In this document: piece by piece, positions 53,512 through 61,344 of the stretch
Numbering within the stretch: the stretch's first letter is position 1
Layout of the letters: each line of letters opens with the position of its first letter
NCBI RefSeq assembly: GCF_000801315.1
Contig: NZ_CP010054.1
Coordinates: 3,596,001 to 3,660,000, forward strand
Length of the DNA stretch: 64,000 bases
Source: Hymenobacter sp. DG25B
GTDB taxonomy: Bacteria; Bacteroidota; Bacteroidia; Cytophagales; Hymenobacteraceae
Direction: 5' to 3'
Notes under the pieces: model-generated
What the model saw: only the letters and a program-made list of their open reading frames with translations
What the model was told of the DNA's origin: nothing
The model's database searches: none
Position numbers and translations under genes: made by a program

Positions 53512-54552
53512 TCAGAAACCAGCAGGCGGCAAAGAATTCCAGGCAGCTATCCGGTTCAGCACCTCAACAGGCTCAATAGCGGCCAGGCAAGAGCACGCGG
53601 CCGGCGCCTGCCGGCACTCCTGGCAATCAGGCTTGTTAAACACCAAGTATTCTGCATGCGGGCCCAGCGGTGCCCAGCGGCCGGGATGCATAGGGCGGAT
53701 AGGTGGATACAGCCCCAGGGCCTGCCTACCCAGCGCCGCCGCCATATGCAACGGCCCGGTACTATTGGCCACCAAGCCATCAGCAGTGCCAATGAAAGCC
53801 AGTAGTTGGGGCAAGGTTAGCTGCCCGGTCATATCACCCGCCAGGAAAGGGGCGTGCTCCGTCAGCCAGGGGCGTAGCTCCTCCCCTTCGGCCGCGGTGC
53901 CGGTGATGAACACGCGGTGCCCGGCCTGGTCCAGCATGCGCACTAACGTCCCGAAGTTTACCAACCCCCATTCCCGGGCACTACCCCGGCTACGCGGATG
54001 CAGAATAACGTTGAGCTGCCCGGCCTGGCGCTGGGCCAGCAGGTGCTGCCATTGATGCGCCAGCGGCTCGATAGGTGCCAGCCGCACCAGCTCACCCACG
54101 GCGGCCAGCGGCATAAGCCCAGTATAGCCCAGGGGCCGCAGCAGCTCCAGATTCAGCTGCGCTTCATGTAAGGGCGAATGGCGGCGGCTCAGGACTACCC
54201 GGTGGGTACAGGTAAGCCAGTGAAACCACCGGTTACGCGTGCCAATGCGCATGGGTATGCGGGCCTGCCGGCCTAAGGAAGCTAGGTGTTTATCGGGGAA
54301 GATGTGCAGCAAGACATCGGCCTGCTGTTGCTGCAATGCCTGCACCTGCGCCGGCTGGGTGAGCTTGCGCAGTTCATCCACGTTTATAAAATCATCTATC
54401 CAGGGACAGGCAGCGGCAATGGCCTGGGTGTAAGTGCGGCCCAGCAGCACCACGCGGCAGCCCGGGAACAGCTTCTTAAGCTGCCCACATACGGGAAGCG
54501 TGAGCACCACATCGCCAATAGCATCGGTACGGCTGACCAGGAAAGTCTTCAT
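53512..54552 (-). CDS. Glycosyltransferase family 9 (heptosyltransferase-like)
   Basis: A 346-residue soluble GT-B enzyme. Start at MKTFLVSRTDAIGDVVLTLPVCGQL, overlapping the GT2 stop by ATGA; the longer upstream frame is the reverse of the GT2 gene and rejected. N-terminal RTDAIGDVVLTLP is the heptosyltransferase signature (RxDxIGDxxLtxP), and the C-terminal sugar-nucleotide site is in LVANSTGPLHMAAALGRQALGLYPP. It also has a run of cysteines (CQECRQAPAACSCL) near the end. In lipopolysaccharide biosynthesis such enzymes add heptose to the core; donor here unknown. Second gene of the GT2-GT9-ligase unit. Confidence 0.85.
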   Translation of the reverse strand: MKTFLVSRTDAIGDVVLTLPVCGQLKKLFPGCRVVLLGRTYTQAIAAACPWIDDFINVDELRKLTQPAQVQALQQQQADVLLHIFPDKHLASLGRQARIPMRIGTRNRWFHWLTCTHRVVLSRRHSPLHEAQLNLELLRPLGYTGLMPLAAVGELVRLAPIEPLAHQWQHLLAQRQAGQLNVILHPRSRGSAREWGLVNFGTLVRMLDQAGHRVFITGTAAEGEELRPWLTEHAPFLAGDMTGQLTLPQLLAFIGTADGLVANSTGPLHMAAALGRQALGLYPPIRPMHPGRWAPLGPHAEYLVFNKPDCQECRQAPAACSCLAAIEPVEVLNRIAAWNSLPPAGF

Positions 54553-55319
54553 ACAGTAGTGGTGGGCCGCCGGGTACGCAGCTTGGCAAACTTGAGGAAA
54601 ACACCCCAGGCAGAAATGGTGGCTATGCTGAGGCCGGCAAAACCATCCAGCATGCCCAGCCGCAGAAAGTAGCCGTGCACGAACTTCCAGATGGGTTTCA
54701 GCAGCAGGTGAAACAGCGTAACGCGGCGCTTGCCGCGCAGCCACAGCTCCTCGGCGGCAATGCTGGTGAAGCGGTTGAGTTGGGCTACGTGCTGCTCTAC
54801 GGAATCGTAAGAGTAGTGCAGCAGGTCACCGTTCAGAGCTCCTACCAGCTGGCCGGGCTGGGTTTCGTACCGCTCGTGCAGGAGCATGCCTTCCCATTGG
54901 CCCAGGCGCCGGTCGTAGAGGCGCAGCTTGCGGTCGGGGTACCAGCCGCCGTGGCGCACCCAGCTGCCGCAGTAGTTGGTGAGGCGGGCCAGCGTATAGC
55001 CGGCGCCTTGCCAGTTTTCTTTGGCTTGCCTAATGCTTTGGCGCAGCTCATCCGTCAGGACTTCGTCGGCATCCAGCTGCAATACGTGGTCATATTGAGC
55101 CTGGGCGGTAGCGAAGTTCTTTTGTTGCACATAGCCTTCAAAGGCGTGCTGGATAACGCGGGCGCCGTGCTGCCGACTGATGTCCACCGTGCGGTCGGTG
55201 GAGAAGCTGTCGACCACGATTACCTCGTCGGCTACATCACCCAGCGCTTCGAGGCAGCGGGCAATGTTGCGTTCTTCATTGTAGGTAATGATAACGACGG
55301 AAAGCGGGACAGCAGGCAT
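54549..55319 (-). CDS. Glycosyltransferase family 2 (WaaE/KdtX-like)
   Basis: A 256-residue GT-A enzyme. It begins MPAVPLSVVIITYNEERNIARCLEALGDVADEVIVVDSFSTDRT; the GT2 donor site continues to VQQKNFATAQAQYDHVLQLDADEVL with the DxD motif. The remaining part is similar to WaaE/KdtX lipopolysaccharide core enzymes (WVRHGGWYPDRKLRLYDRRLGQWEG, then LLLKPIWKFVHGYFLRLGMLDGF, which has a membrane-associated hydrophobic end). First gene of the minus-strand glycan unit, with its stop overlapping the next start. Confidence 0.88.
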   Translation of the reverse strand: MPAVPLSVVIITYNEERNIARCLEALGDVADEVIVVDSFSTDRTVDISRQHGARVIQHAFEGYVQQKNFATAQAQYDHVLQLDADEVLTDELRQSIRQAKENWQGAGYTLARLTNYCGSWVRHGGWYPDRKLRLYDRRLGQWEGMLLHERYETQPGQLVGALNGDLLHYSYDSVEQHVAQLNRFTSIAAEELWLRGKRRVTLFHLLLKPIWKFVHGYFLRLGMLDGFAGLSIATISAWGVFLKFAKLRTRRPTTTV

Positions 55320-55436
55320 AGGCGAGCAAATATCGGAAGTTTGGTTCGCTTACCGCTGTCGTATGTTCCCGATCAGCATGGTATCTATCTTTGCCATACT
55401 ACCCTAAGTGGCACCACCTGCCTTGCCACCTACTCT

Positions 55437-55997
55437 ATGTCCAAATCTAAGTCCAGCCTCCAAGTACCTCAAAGGCTAAAGATTACTATCACGGTAGTTG
55501 CTGGAAATATATTAGCGGCTGAAACTTACTGGTATATTTTTCATGGACACCGTTTTGGCATCATTTCTACTAGCACCCTGTGGCTTTTCGCGACTTTATC
55601 TATTGTCTTGCTCTACATGCTGTGGATAGACACTTTGTGGCGCTCCAATCTGCTCAAAGCCTTGTCCACTTTAGTTTATTTCGGGTTATTCTTACTATTC
55701 TGCGGCGCTGTAGACGACTTCCACAAGAAGCGTTTGGCACAACAATTAGCTCACTACGGCATAACTGGCTACGGGCATGTAACCGGTTTCGAGATGGAAC
55801 ACCGCAAAGGAGGCTCCGTGAGATATGCCATTTATGAGTATCAACACCAAGGTCAATTATACAAACAGCGAGTACGGACTAACTCCAGCACTCATTATCA
55901 TCAACTCCTGCAGCTACGATACGCTTCCATTGACCCTGAAAATGTCATTGTCACTCGTTTTGGGGTAACAAACGCCACCGCAGACAAACCACAATAA
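55437..55997 (+). CDS. Small membrane protein of unknown function
   Basis: A 186-residue protein, start MSKSKSSLQVPQRLK. There are three or four hydrophobic segments in the first 110 residues (ITITVVAGNILAAETYW, STLWLFATLSIVLLYML, ALSTLVYFGLFLLFCGAVD) and a soluble C-terminal part with beta character (GHVTGFEMEHRKGGSVRYAIYEYQHQGQLYKQRV). The latter is reminiscent of DUF3592-type membrane proteins; not certain. Base composition is visibly lower in G+C than neighbours, and codon use differs (many AAA, TTT-like codons). A longer frame upstream is an antisense shadow of the GT2 gene. The TAA stop lies within the terminator stem. Confidence 0.65.
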   Translation: MSKSKSSLQVPQRLKITITVVAGNILAAETYWYIFHGHRFGIISTSTLWLFATLSIVLLYMLWIDTLWRSNLLKALSTLVYFGLFLLFCGAVDDFHKKRLAQQLAHYGITGYGHVTGFEMEHRKGGSVRYAIYEYQHQGQLYKQRVRTNSSTHYHQLLQLRYASIDPENVIVTRFGVTNATADKPQ

Positions 55998-56041
55998 AAA
56001 CGCCCAACTCACAAAGCGTGAGTTGGGCGTTTTTATTGTGG
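55989..56041. terminator. Bidirectional terminator, perfect 24-bp stem
   Basis: CCACAATAAAAACGCCC (start of arm, 55989-56012) and its exact complement (56018-56041) form a 24-bp stem with a 5-base loop (AAAGC). A-run and T-run flanks make it work for the convergent hypothetical gene (+) and ahcY (-). Confidence 0.95.
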
Positions 56042-56060
56042 TTTAATTTGACCTAACGGC

Positions 56061-57371
56061 CTAGTAGCGGTACAGATCCGACTTGAACGGGCCTTGTACG
56101 TCTACGCCGATATAAGCGGCCTGCTTGGGCTTCAACTCTTCCAGCTCCACGCCAATTTTGGCGAGGTGCAGGCGGGCTACCTTCTCATCGAGGTGCTTGG
56201 GCAGGGTGTATACTTTGTTTTCGTAGGCAGCCGTGTTGGTCCACAGCTCCAGCTGGGCCAGCGTCTGGTTGGTGAAGGAGTTGGACATCACGAACGAAGG
56301 GTGGCCGGTGGCACAGCCCAGGTTCACGAGGCGACCTTCCGCCAGAATGATTACCTCTTTGCCGTCGATGGTGTAGAGGTCAACCTGAGGCTTCACGGTG
56401 TCTTTGGTGTGACCGTAGTTGCCGTTCAGCCAGGCCATATCAATCTCATCATCGAAGTGGCCGATGTTGCAGACAATGGCTTTGTCCTTCAGGGCGCGGA
56501 AGTGCTCCTCGGTGATGATGTCGCAGTTGCCGGTAGCGGTAACCACGATATCCGCCTGGGGAATAGCCTCGGCCATTTTCTTCACGGCGTAACCGTCCAT
56601 AGCGGCCTGCAGGGCGCAGATGGGGTCAATTTCCGTTACGATAACGCGGGCACCGGCACCACGCAACGAAGCGGCGGTACCTTTTCCTACGTCGCCGTAT
56701 CCGGCTACTACGGCTACTTTACCGGCCATCATTACATCGGTAGCGCGGCGGATAGCGTCTACGGCAGACTCTTTGCAGCCGTATTTGTTGTCGAACTTCG
56801 ACTTGGTAACCGAGTCGTTTACGTTGATGGCGGGCATGGGCAGGGTGCCGGCCTTCACACGGTCCAGCAGGCGCAGCACGCCCGTGGTGGTTTCTTCCGA
56901 CAAACCTTTGATGCCGGCGGCCAGCTCGGGGAACTGGTTCAGCACCATGTTGGTCAGGTCGCCGCCATCGTCCAGAATCATGTTCAGGGGCTGGCGCTCT
57001 TCGCCAAACCACAGGGTCTGCTCAATGCACCAGTTAAACTCTTCCTCATTCATGCCTTTCCAAGCATATACCGGAATGCCAGCGGCGGCAATGGCAGCGG
57101 CGGCATGGTCCTGGGTAGAGAAGATGTTGCAGGAAGACCAGGTTACGTCGGCGCCCAGTGCAATCAGCGTTTCAATGAGCACAGCCGTTTGGATGGTCAT
57201 GTGCAGGCAGCCGGCAATGCGGGCACCTTTCAGCGGCTGGCTGGCGCCATACTCCTCGCGCAGGGCCATCAGACCGGGCATTTCAGCCTCCGCCAAACGG
57301 ATTTCTTTGCGGCCCCACTCGGCCAGCGACATGTCTTTTACTTTGTAGGGAACGTAAGTCGTCTCAACCAT
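56061..57371 (-). CDS. ahcY: Adenosylhomocysteinase
   Basis: SAH hydrolase splits S-adenosylhomocysteine into adenosine and homocysteine with bound NAD, renewing the methyl cycle. The 436-residue protein shows the substrate-binding [68 protein letters not shown] and the NAD-binding [27 protein letters not shown]; it ends [12 protein letters not shown], with the typical C-terminal Lys-Tyr region. Length normal. It ends at the strong bidirectional terminator and has a -7 motif upstream. Confidence 0.98.
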   Translation of the reverse strand: MVETTYVPYKVKDMSLAEWGRKEIRLAEAEMPGLMALREEYGASQPLKGARIAGCLHMTIQTAVLIETLIALGADVTWSSCNIFSTQDHAAAAIAAAGIPVYAWKGMNEEEFNWCIEQTLWFGEERQPLNMILDDGGDLTNMVLNQFPELAAGIKGLSEETTTGVLRLLDRVKAGTLPMPAINVNDSVTKSKFDNKYGCKESAVDAIRRATDVMMAGKVAVVAGYGDVGKGTAASLRGAGARVIVTEIDPICALQAAMDGYAVKKMAEAIPQADIVVTATGNCDIITEEHFRALKDKAIVCNIGHFDDEIDMAWLNGNYGHTKDTVKPQVDLYTIDGKEVIILAEGRLVNLGCATGHPSFVMSNSFTNQTLAQLELWTNTAAYENKVYTLPKHLDEKVARLHLAKIGVELEELKPKQAAYIGVDVQGPFKSDLYRY

Positions 57372-57399
57372 GATGCAGAAAATGTTTGCGAATCAACCG

Positions 57400-57407
57400 C
57401 AAAGGTA
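57400..57407 (-). promoter_or_regulatory. Possible ahcY promoter (-7 TACCTTTG)
   Basis: An exact TAnnTTTG -7 match on the minus strand, 29 bases before the ATG. A TTG (57431-57433) is present but 23 bases upstream, slightly too far. Overlaps the terminator of the next gene. Confidence 0.5.
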
Positions 57408-57438
57408 GCCAAAAAGTTGCGCCCTGGGCACAACAAAA

Positions 57439-57461
57439 AGCCCGACCAGGTTGGTCGGGCT
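57439..57461 (-). terminator. Terminator of the DUF4397 gene
   Basis: AGCCCGACCA (57439-57448) and TGGTCGGGCT (57452-57461) form a 10-bp stem with a 3-base loop; the minus strand continues TTTTTGTTG. It lies 23 bases past the DUF4397 stop. Confidence 0.85.
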
Positions 57462-57483
57462 TAGTGCTACAGAATAAGTCAGC

Positions 57484-58206
57484 TTACTTATTTTCGATGA
57501 AATCAGCCTTTACCTGTACATCGGTGGTGAGGCCGGTTGCAGAGCCGCGCACCAGCAGGGTGTAGATTTTGCCGGCCGCCAGGTCTTTACTGTTAAGAAC
57601 GATAACCGGCACATTGCTGGAGTTAGCCAGGTAGAGGTTGGAAGCGCCAGCCGCTACTTCCGTGAAGGCCGAAGCGGTGCCGAAGGTTATGTTCGGAATC
57701 AGCAGGGCAGCCGTGCCGGTCGATTCGGTGCGGTAGAGGCTAACGGGGGAAGCAGCCCCCAGGCCCAGATGCACCACCCGAATTTTGGCTTTTCCAGCCG
57801 CGGGGGCAGTCAGGTCATCTTCCACCCACAGCGGAGCAATGGAGTTGGCCTGGTCCGTGGGGCTGTAGGCAAACAGGGAATAGTTTTTATCCTTCGCTAC
57901 AGTTTGGGAAGAGTTTATCACCGTGGTAGTGGTGCCCGACACATTTACTTTGAACACCCGCGTACCCGCATTGAGGGTGGTGTAGCCGGTATTCTCGCCG
58001 TAGTTCAGGTCTTTTACCGCCTTGTCGTCAGCCAGCACCGACACCTTTACATTGGCATTGGGGGCGGCATGTACTACTTGTACTTTCCCTTGCTCAATTA
58101 CGGGTGCCACGTCCTCATTGTCGTCGCTGCAACCAACCAGCGCAGTGGATAAAGCCAGGGAGGCGAATAGGAAAGGGCGGAACAGATGCTGAAGTGTAGT
58201 TTTCAT
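57484..58206 (-). CDS. DUF4397 domain lipoprotein
   Basis: A 240-residue exported lipoprotein. It begins MKTTLQHLFRPFLFASLALSTALVGCSDDNEDVAP; the lipobox is LVGC (Cys26), with Ser-Asp following. The mature part is rich in beta strands (GKVQVVHAAPNANVKVSVLADDKAVKDLNYGENTGYTTLNAGTRVFKVNV; then AKIRVVHLGLGAASPVSLYRTE), the VQVVHAAPNA.. pattern of DUF4397, in two repeated halves. Function is unknown, possibly surface. It diverges from the small secreted protein gene downstream. Confidence 0.85.
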   Translation of the reverse strand: MKTTLQHLFRPFLFASLALSTALVGCSDDNEDVAPVIEQGKVQVVHAAPNANVKVSVLADDKAVKDLNYGENTGYTTLNAGTRVFKVNVSGTTTTVINSSQTVAKDKNYSLFAYSPTDQANSIAPLWVEDDLTAPAAGKAKIRVVHLGLGAASPVSLYRTESTGTAALLIPNITFGTASAFTEVAAGASNLYLANSSNVPVIVLNSKDLAAGKIYTLLVRGSATGLTTDVQVKADFIENK

Positions 58207-58339
58207 AAGGGAACCAATCAGGATAAGAAATGATTTGTGCTCAAAACGTAAGCATGCTGCGTTTTGTTGAGTTGAGAAATAAAATTTTTTTGATCTGCTG
58301 TGGGCAATATATTGTCGAGCAGACCGTTAGATTTGCATT

Positions 58340-58939
58340 ATGCTCTTAACACGCCTTGGCCTGCACCGGCCTGCAACCTTCCTATTTGCTCTTCTTTTTG
58401 TGCTGTTTGCCGCTCCACTTCGGGCGCAGCAGGCACCGGCTGTTATACGGCTGAGCCCGGAAGATCAGGACCGGGGCTTTAACGGCCCCCAGAAAAATTT
58501 CTACTTTGCTACCGGTAGTGAAAAAGAATATCAGAACGCTGGTTTCTTTGGTCAAAAGCTGCGCCCCTACGTGGCTGCTAACCCGGAGGCGCTGAAAAAC
58601 CTGAACCATTACCGCCGGCAGAAATGGCTGTATCTGGGCGAGCGGCTGGTGTTTTTAGGCTCCCTGAGCTTATATAGCCAGCAGGTATTGGCCAAGGATG
58701 AGAAGCAGTATTTCAGCCAGGCCCAGCGCGGCGCCATTGGCATGGCGGCCTTTAGTCTGCTGGCCAATGTGCTGATTAGCCGCAATACCAACGAGCATTT
58801 TCGGCGGACGGTAGAAGCCTATAATGCCGGCCAGCCGGCGGCCCGCACGGGTGCCTTGCAACGGCTGGCTCCCAGTGGCGTAGGCCTTACGGCAGTAGGC
58901 ACGCACCCGCAGCTGGCCTTGCGCTGGTCGGTGCGCTAG
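58340..58939 (+). CDS. Small secreted/membrane protein of unknown function
   Basis: A 199-residue protein starting MLLTRLGLHRPATFLFALLFVLFAAPLRAQQ, with a signal peptide cleaved near RAQ. It has a helical hydrophobic part in the second half (LYLGERLVFLGSLSLYSQQVLA and GAIGMAAFSLLANVLI) with a conserved-looking NTNEHFRRTVEAYN. I do not recognise a family. It is followed by a terminator hairpin. No homology can be asserted from sequence alone. Confidence 0.65.
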   Translation: MLLTRLGLHRPATFLFALLFVLFAAPLRAQQAPAVIRLSPEDQDRGFNGPQKNFYFATGSEKEYQNAGFFGQKLRPYVAANPEALKNLNHYRRQKWLYLGERLVFLGSLSLYSQQVLAKDEKQYFSQAQRGAIGMAAFSLLANVLISRNTNEHFRRTVEAYNAGQPAARTGALQRLAPSGVGLTAVGTHPQLALRWSVR

Positions 58940-58977
58940 TTTAAGCGCTGCATTTAATACGTCCTTCTTTCAAAAGG

Positions 58978-59006
58978 GCCCGTCCTGCGTAAGGATGGGC
59001 TTTTTT
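58978..59006 (+). terminator. Terminator after the small secreted protein gene
   Basis: GCCCGTCCT (58978-58986) and AGGATGGGC (58992-59000) form a 9-bp stem (one G-T-like pair), then TTTTTT. It sits about 39 bases past the stop and just before the methyltransferase gene. Confidence 0.9.
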
Positions 59007-59026
59007 CTGTATGTTAGCCCCGATTT

Positions 59027-60217
59027 ATGGAATTCCCGCTGCCTGAAGCGGCGCGTCAATACGTAGCCGATAACCTGCACGAAGACCCCGCCAAGCTGGC
59101 TTTGCAGGCCCGCCGCTACCCGGACTTGCCGGTACCGGAGCTGGTCCGACAGATTCAGGCCCGCCAGAAAGCGCGCACCAAGCTCCCCGCCTGGGCCGCC
59201 AACCCTGATTTAATCTTTCCGCCTGCCCTCTCGGTAGAGCAGGCTTCTTCCGACCGCACGGCTGCTTTCAAAGCCAGCCTGGTAAGCGGCGCTACGCTCC
59301 TGGCCGACCTCACCGGCGGCTTTGGCGTGGACAGCAGCTTTTTTGCCAGCCAGGTAACGCAGGTACATTACGTAGAGCGCAACCCCGAGCTGGTAGCCGT
59401 AGTGCAGTACAACCTGCAGCAGCTGGGCATTCAGAACGTGGTGTGCCACGCTACTGATGCCGTTCAGTTTTTAAGGAACACGGACCAGCACTTCGACTGG
59501 CTCTACCTGGACCCGGCCCGCCGCGATACCGCCGCCCGCAAAATCTTCCGGCTGCAGGATTGTGAGCCGGATATTCTGCGCATGATGCCCCTGCTGCTGC
59601 ACAAAGCCGACCGGGTGCTGCTCAAAACCTCACCCATGCTGGATATTGAGCAGGCCCTGGAGGAGCTGGCGCACGTGCGGCGGCTCTGGGTGGTGGCCGT
59701 GGATAATGAGTGTAAGGAGGTATTATACGAGCTGGGTCAGGAGCCTGCCGTTGACCCGGAGCGCTTCACCATTAACATGAAGCGAGATGGCACCCAGCAG
59801 GAATTCCGCCTCAACCGCGCCCGGGAAGCTCGCGCCATTCCGCGCTACGCTGAGGCTCAGCAATACCTCTACGAGCCCAACAGCGCCATTCTGAAAGCAG
59901 GCGGGTTCCGTAGCATTGGCACCGCTTTTGAGCTGCTGAAGCTGCACCAGCACAGCCACCTATATACCTCCGATACACTTCGGGCCGACTTTCCCGGCCG
60001 TATTTTCCGCATCAGGGCCGCCGAGCGCTACGACCGGGATGCTCTGCGTGCCCACCTGGGCCCGGAGGTGCGCGCCCACGTCACCACCCGCAACTTCCCC
60101 GACTCCGTAGCCGACTTCCGCCACCGCACCGGGATTCGGGAAGGTGGGGAGCTATACCTGTTTGCTACCACCGATTTGCGCGGCCGTTTGATGGTGCTGG
60201 TATGTGAGAAGCTGTAA
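59027..60217 (+). CDS. THUMP-like domain class I methyltransferase
   Basis: A 396-residue protein starting MEFPLPEAARQYVADNLHEDPAKLALQARRYPDLP. The SAM-binding Rossmann domain is at about 85-250: motif I LLADLTGGFGVDSSFFASQVTQVHYVERNPELV, then DWLYLDPARRD as motif IV (DPAR variant). A C-terminal THUMP-like segment follows (about 300-396: FPGRIFRIRAAERYDRDALRAHLGPEVRAHVTTRNFP). Such proteins occur across Bacteroidota as single-copy genes of unknown target, perhaps RNA methylation. Single gene, with an inverted repeat after its stop. Confidence 0.82.
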   Translation: MEFPLPEAARQYVADNLHEDPAKLALQARRYPDLPVPELVRQIQARQKARTKLPAWAANPDLIFPPALSVEQASSDRTAAFKASLVSGATLLADLTGGFGVDSSFFASQVTQVHYVERNPELVAVVQYNLQQLGIQNVVCHATDAVQFLRNTDQHFDWLYLDPARRDTAARKIFRLQDCEPDILRMMPLLLHKADRVLLKTSPMLDIEQALEELAHVRRLWVVAVDNECKEVLYELGQEPAVDPERFTINMKRDGTQQEFRLNRAREARAIPRYAEAQQYLYEPNSAILKAGGFRSIGTAFELLKLHQHSHLYTSDTLRADFPGRIFRIRAAERYDRDALRAHLGPEVRAHVTTRNFPDSVADFRHRTGIREGGELYLFATTDLRGRLMVLVCEKL

Positions 60218-60231
60218 ACCAGAATAAGGCT

Positions 60232-60269
60232 TTCAATAAAAAAGCTGTCATCCTGAGCTTTTTATTGAA
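60232..60269. terminator. Hairpin after the methyltransferase gene, with GTCATCCTGAGC loop
   Basis: TTCAATAAAAAAGCT (60232-60246) pairs with AGCTTTTTATTGAA (60256-60269) with a bulged A. T-runs and A-runs flank in both directions, so it may be a shared terminator. The loop region contains GTCATCCTGAGC, one base different from the outer end of the repeat at 698-797. Confidence 0.65.
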
Positions 60270-60271
60270 GA

Positions 60272-60871
60272 CTACTTAGCCGGGCTGGTCCAGGGGCTGC
60301 CTTGCAGACGAAAGCGCCAAGGTAGCGCGGCATCTGCGCCGGCATAATCAATGCCTACCCGCGGGGAGGCAATAATCTGCGTGGGCGGAATTGCGTCGCC
60401 CTGATCTTCCAGCCAGATATCCGGCCCGGCTAAATCAGTACCATAATGGCGGGTGCCAATGCCCAAGGCCTGGGTGAGCAAGCCGGGGCCGCCGGTGAGG
60501 TTGCGGGCGGGGGTGCTCAGGCCCCGGCGCAGCATCATTTCCTCCAGGCCCACCAGCGGCTCCAGGCCCCGAATGAGCACGGCATCGGCTTTGCCGGCTT
60601 CATTGGTAATGACGTTGAAGAGTGTGTATCGGCCATAAATCAGGTAGGCATAAGCCACGCCGCCGGCCTCGTACATAATGCGGGTGCGGGCGGTGTAGCG
60701 GCCCAGGTGGGAGTGGCAGGCCTGGTCGTTTATGTGGGCGTAGGCCTCGGTTTCTACAATGCGCCCCCCGGTCAGCACGCCATCAAAATGGGTGAAAAGA
60801 TGCTTACCAATCAGCTCACGGGCTATTTGTACTACATCGGGGCGCTGGTAAAAGGAAGCGGGAAGTTTCAT
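60272..60871 (-). CDS. 3-methyladenine DNA glycosylase (AAG/Mpg family)
   Basis: This enzyme removes alkylated and deaminated purines from DNA in base-excision repair. The 199-residue protein begins MKLPASFYQRPDVVQIARELIGKHL, followed by GRIVETEAYAHINDQACHSHLGRYTARTRIMYEAGGVAYAYLIYGRYTLFN. Glu40 in VETEAY corresponds to the catalytic glutamate of the AAG family (human Glu125 by my reckoning). C-terminal GGPGLLTQALGIG and the final RFRLQGSPW are also family-like. It stands alone, opposite in direction to the B12 locus. Confidence 0.94.
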   Translation of the reverse strand: MKLPASFYQRPDVVQIARELIGKHLFTHFDGVLTGGRIVETEAYAHINDQACHSHLGRYTARTRIMYEAGGVAYAYLIYGRYTLFNVITNEAGKADAVLIRGLEPLVGLEEMMLRRGLSTPARNLTGGPGLLTQALGIGTRHYGTDLAGPDIWLEDQGDAIPPTQIIASPRVGIDYAGADAALPWRFRLQGSPWTSPAK

Positions 60872-60973
60872 TGTTCAGAAAAGCATTGAATCAGAAAAGA
60901 CCCATACGTAATTAAGGCAGCTGGTTGCCCGGGCTTACCAGTTGCCGGAGAAATGCTTTACCTTTACCCCCGT

Positions 60974-61170
60974 AGAGGTGGCCAGACCCCAATTGCGGGG
61001 CGCGGCTGAAAAGGGAATCCGGTTAAAATCCGGAGCTGTCCCCGCAACTGTACGCTTCATATAACCAGGCACGCCAATCCCCCGGCCACTGTTTCGCAGA
61101 AGGTTTTCCCACTGGAAAACCCGAGAGATGGGAAGGCGGCGTGCCCGAAGCAAGCCAGGAGACCTGCCCC
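60974..61170 (+). promoter_or_regulatory. Cobalamin riboswitch
   Basis: The region shows the conserved adenosylcobalamin riboswitch blocks in order: AAAAGGGAATCCGG near 61010, the GAGCTGTCCCCGCAACTG box (61034-61051), GGCCACTG (61084-61091), GGGAAGGCGGC (61130-61140), and the B12 box GAAGCAAGCCAGGAGACC (61147-61164). A weak promoter-like TACCTTTA lies 15 bases before. It precedes the TonB-dependent receptor gene by about 175 bases. In the family, B12 binding represses expression of downstream uptake genes. Confidence 0.95.
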
Positions 61171-61344
61171 TACGCATCCTAAGTTCAGCGCCTTCGGAGG
61201 AAGGGCGGAGAATGAATACAGTGGCGGCCTGTAAAGGGCCGTCTTTTACCCTGTTTTCGGCCTCGGCTTCGTGGCGGTCTGCTTTTGGCAGTTCTCCCAG
61301 AAGTTCTGAACTGAATTTTCAGCTTTGAAAATTTGGTTCATCGA

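Noticed and set aside
54675..55436. Upstream extension of the small membrane protein
   Set aside because: It is the antisense of the GT2 gene; the ATG at 55437 is after the GT2 start and gives a sensible membrane protein.
56094..57464. 456-codon open frame opposite ahcY
   Set aside because: Antisense shadow; extends through the ahcY promoter region.
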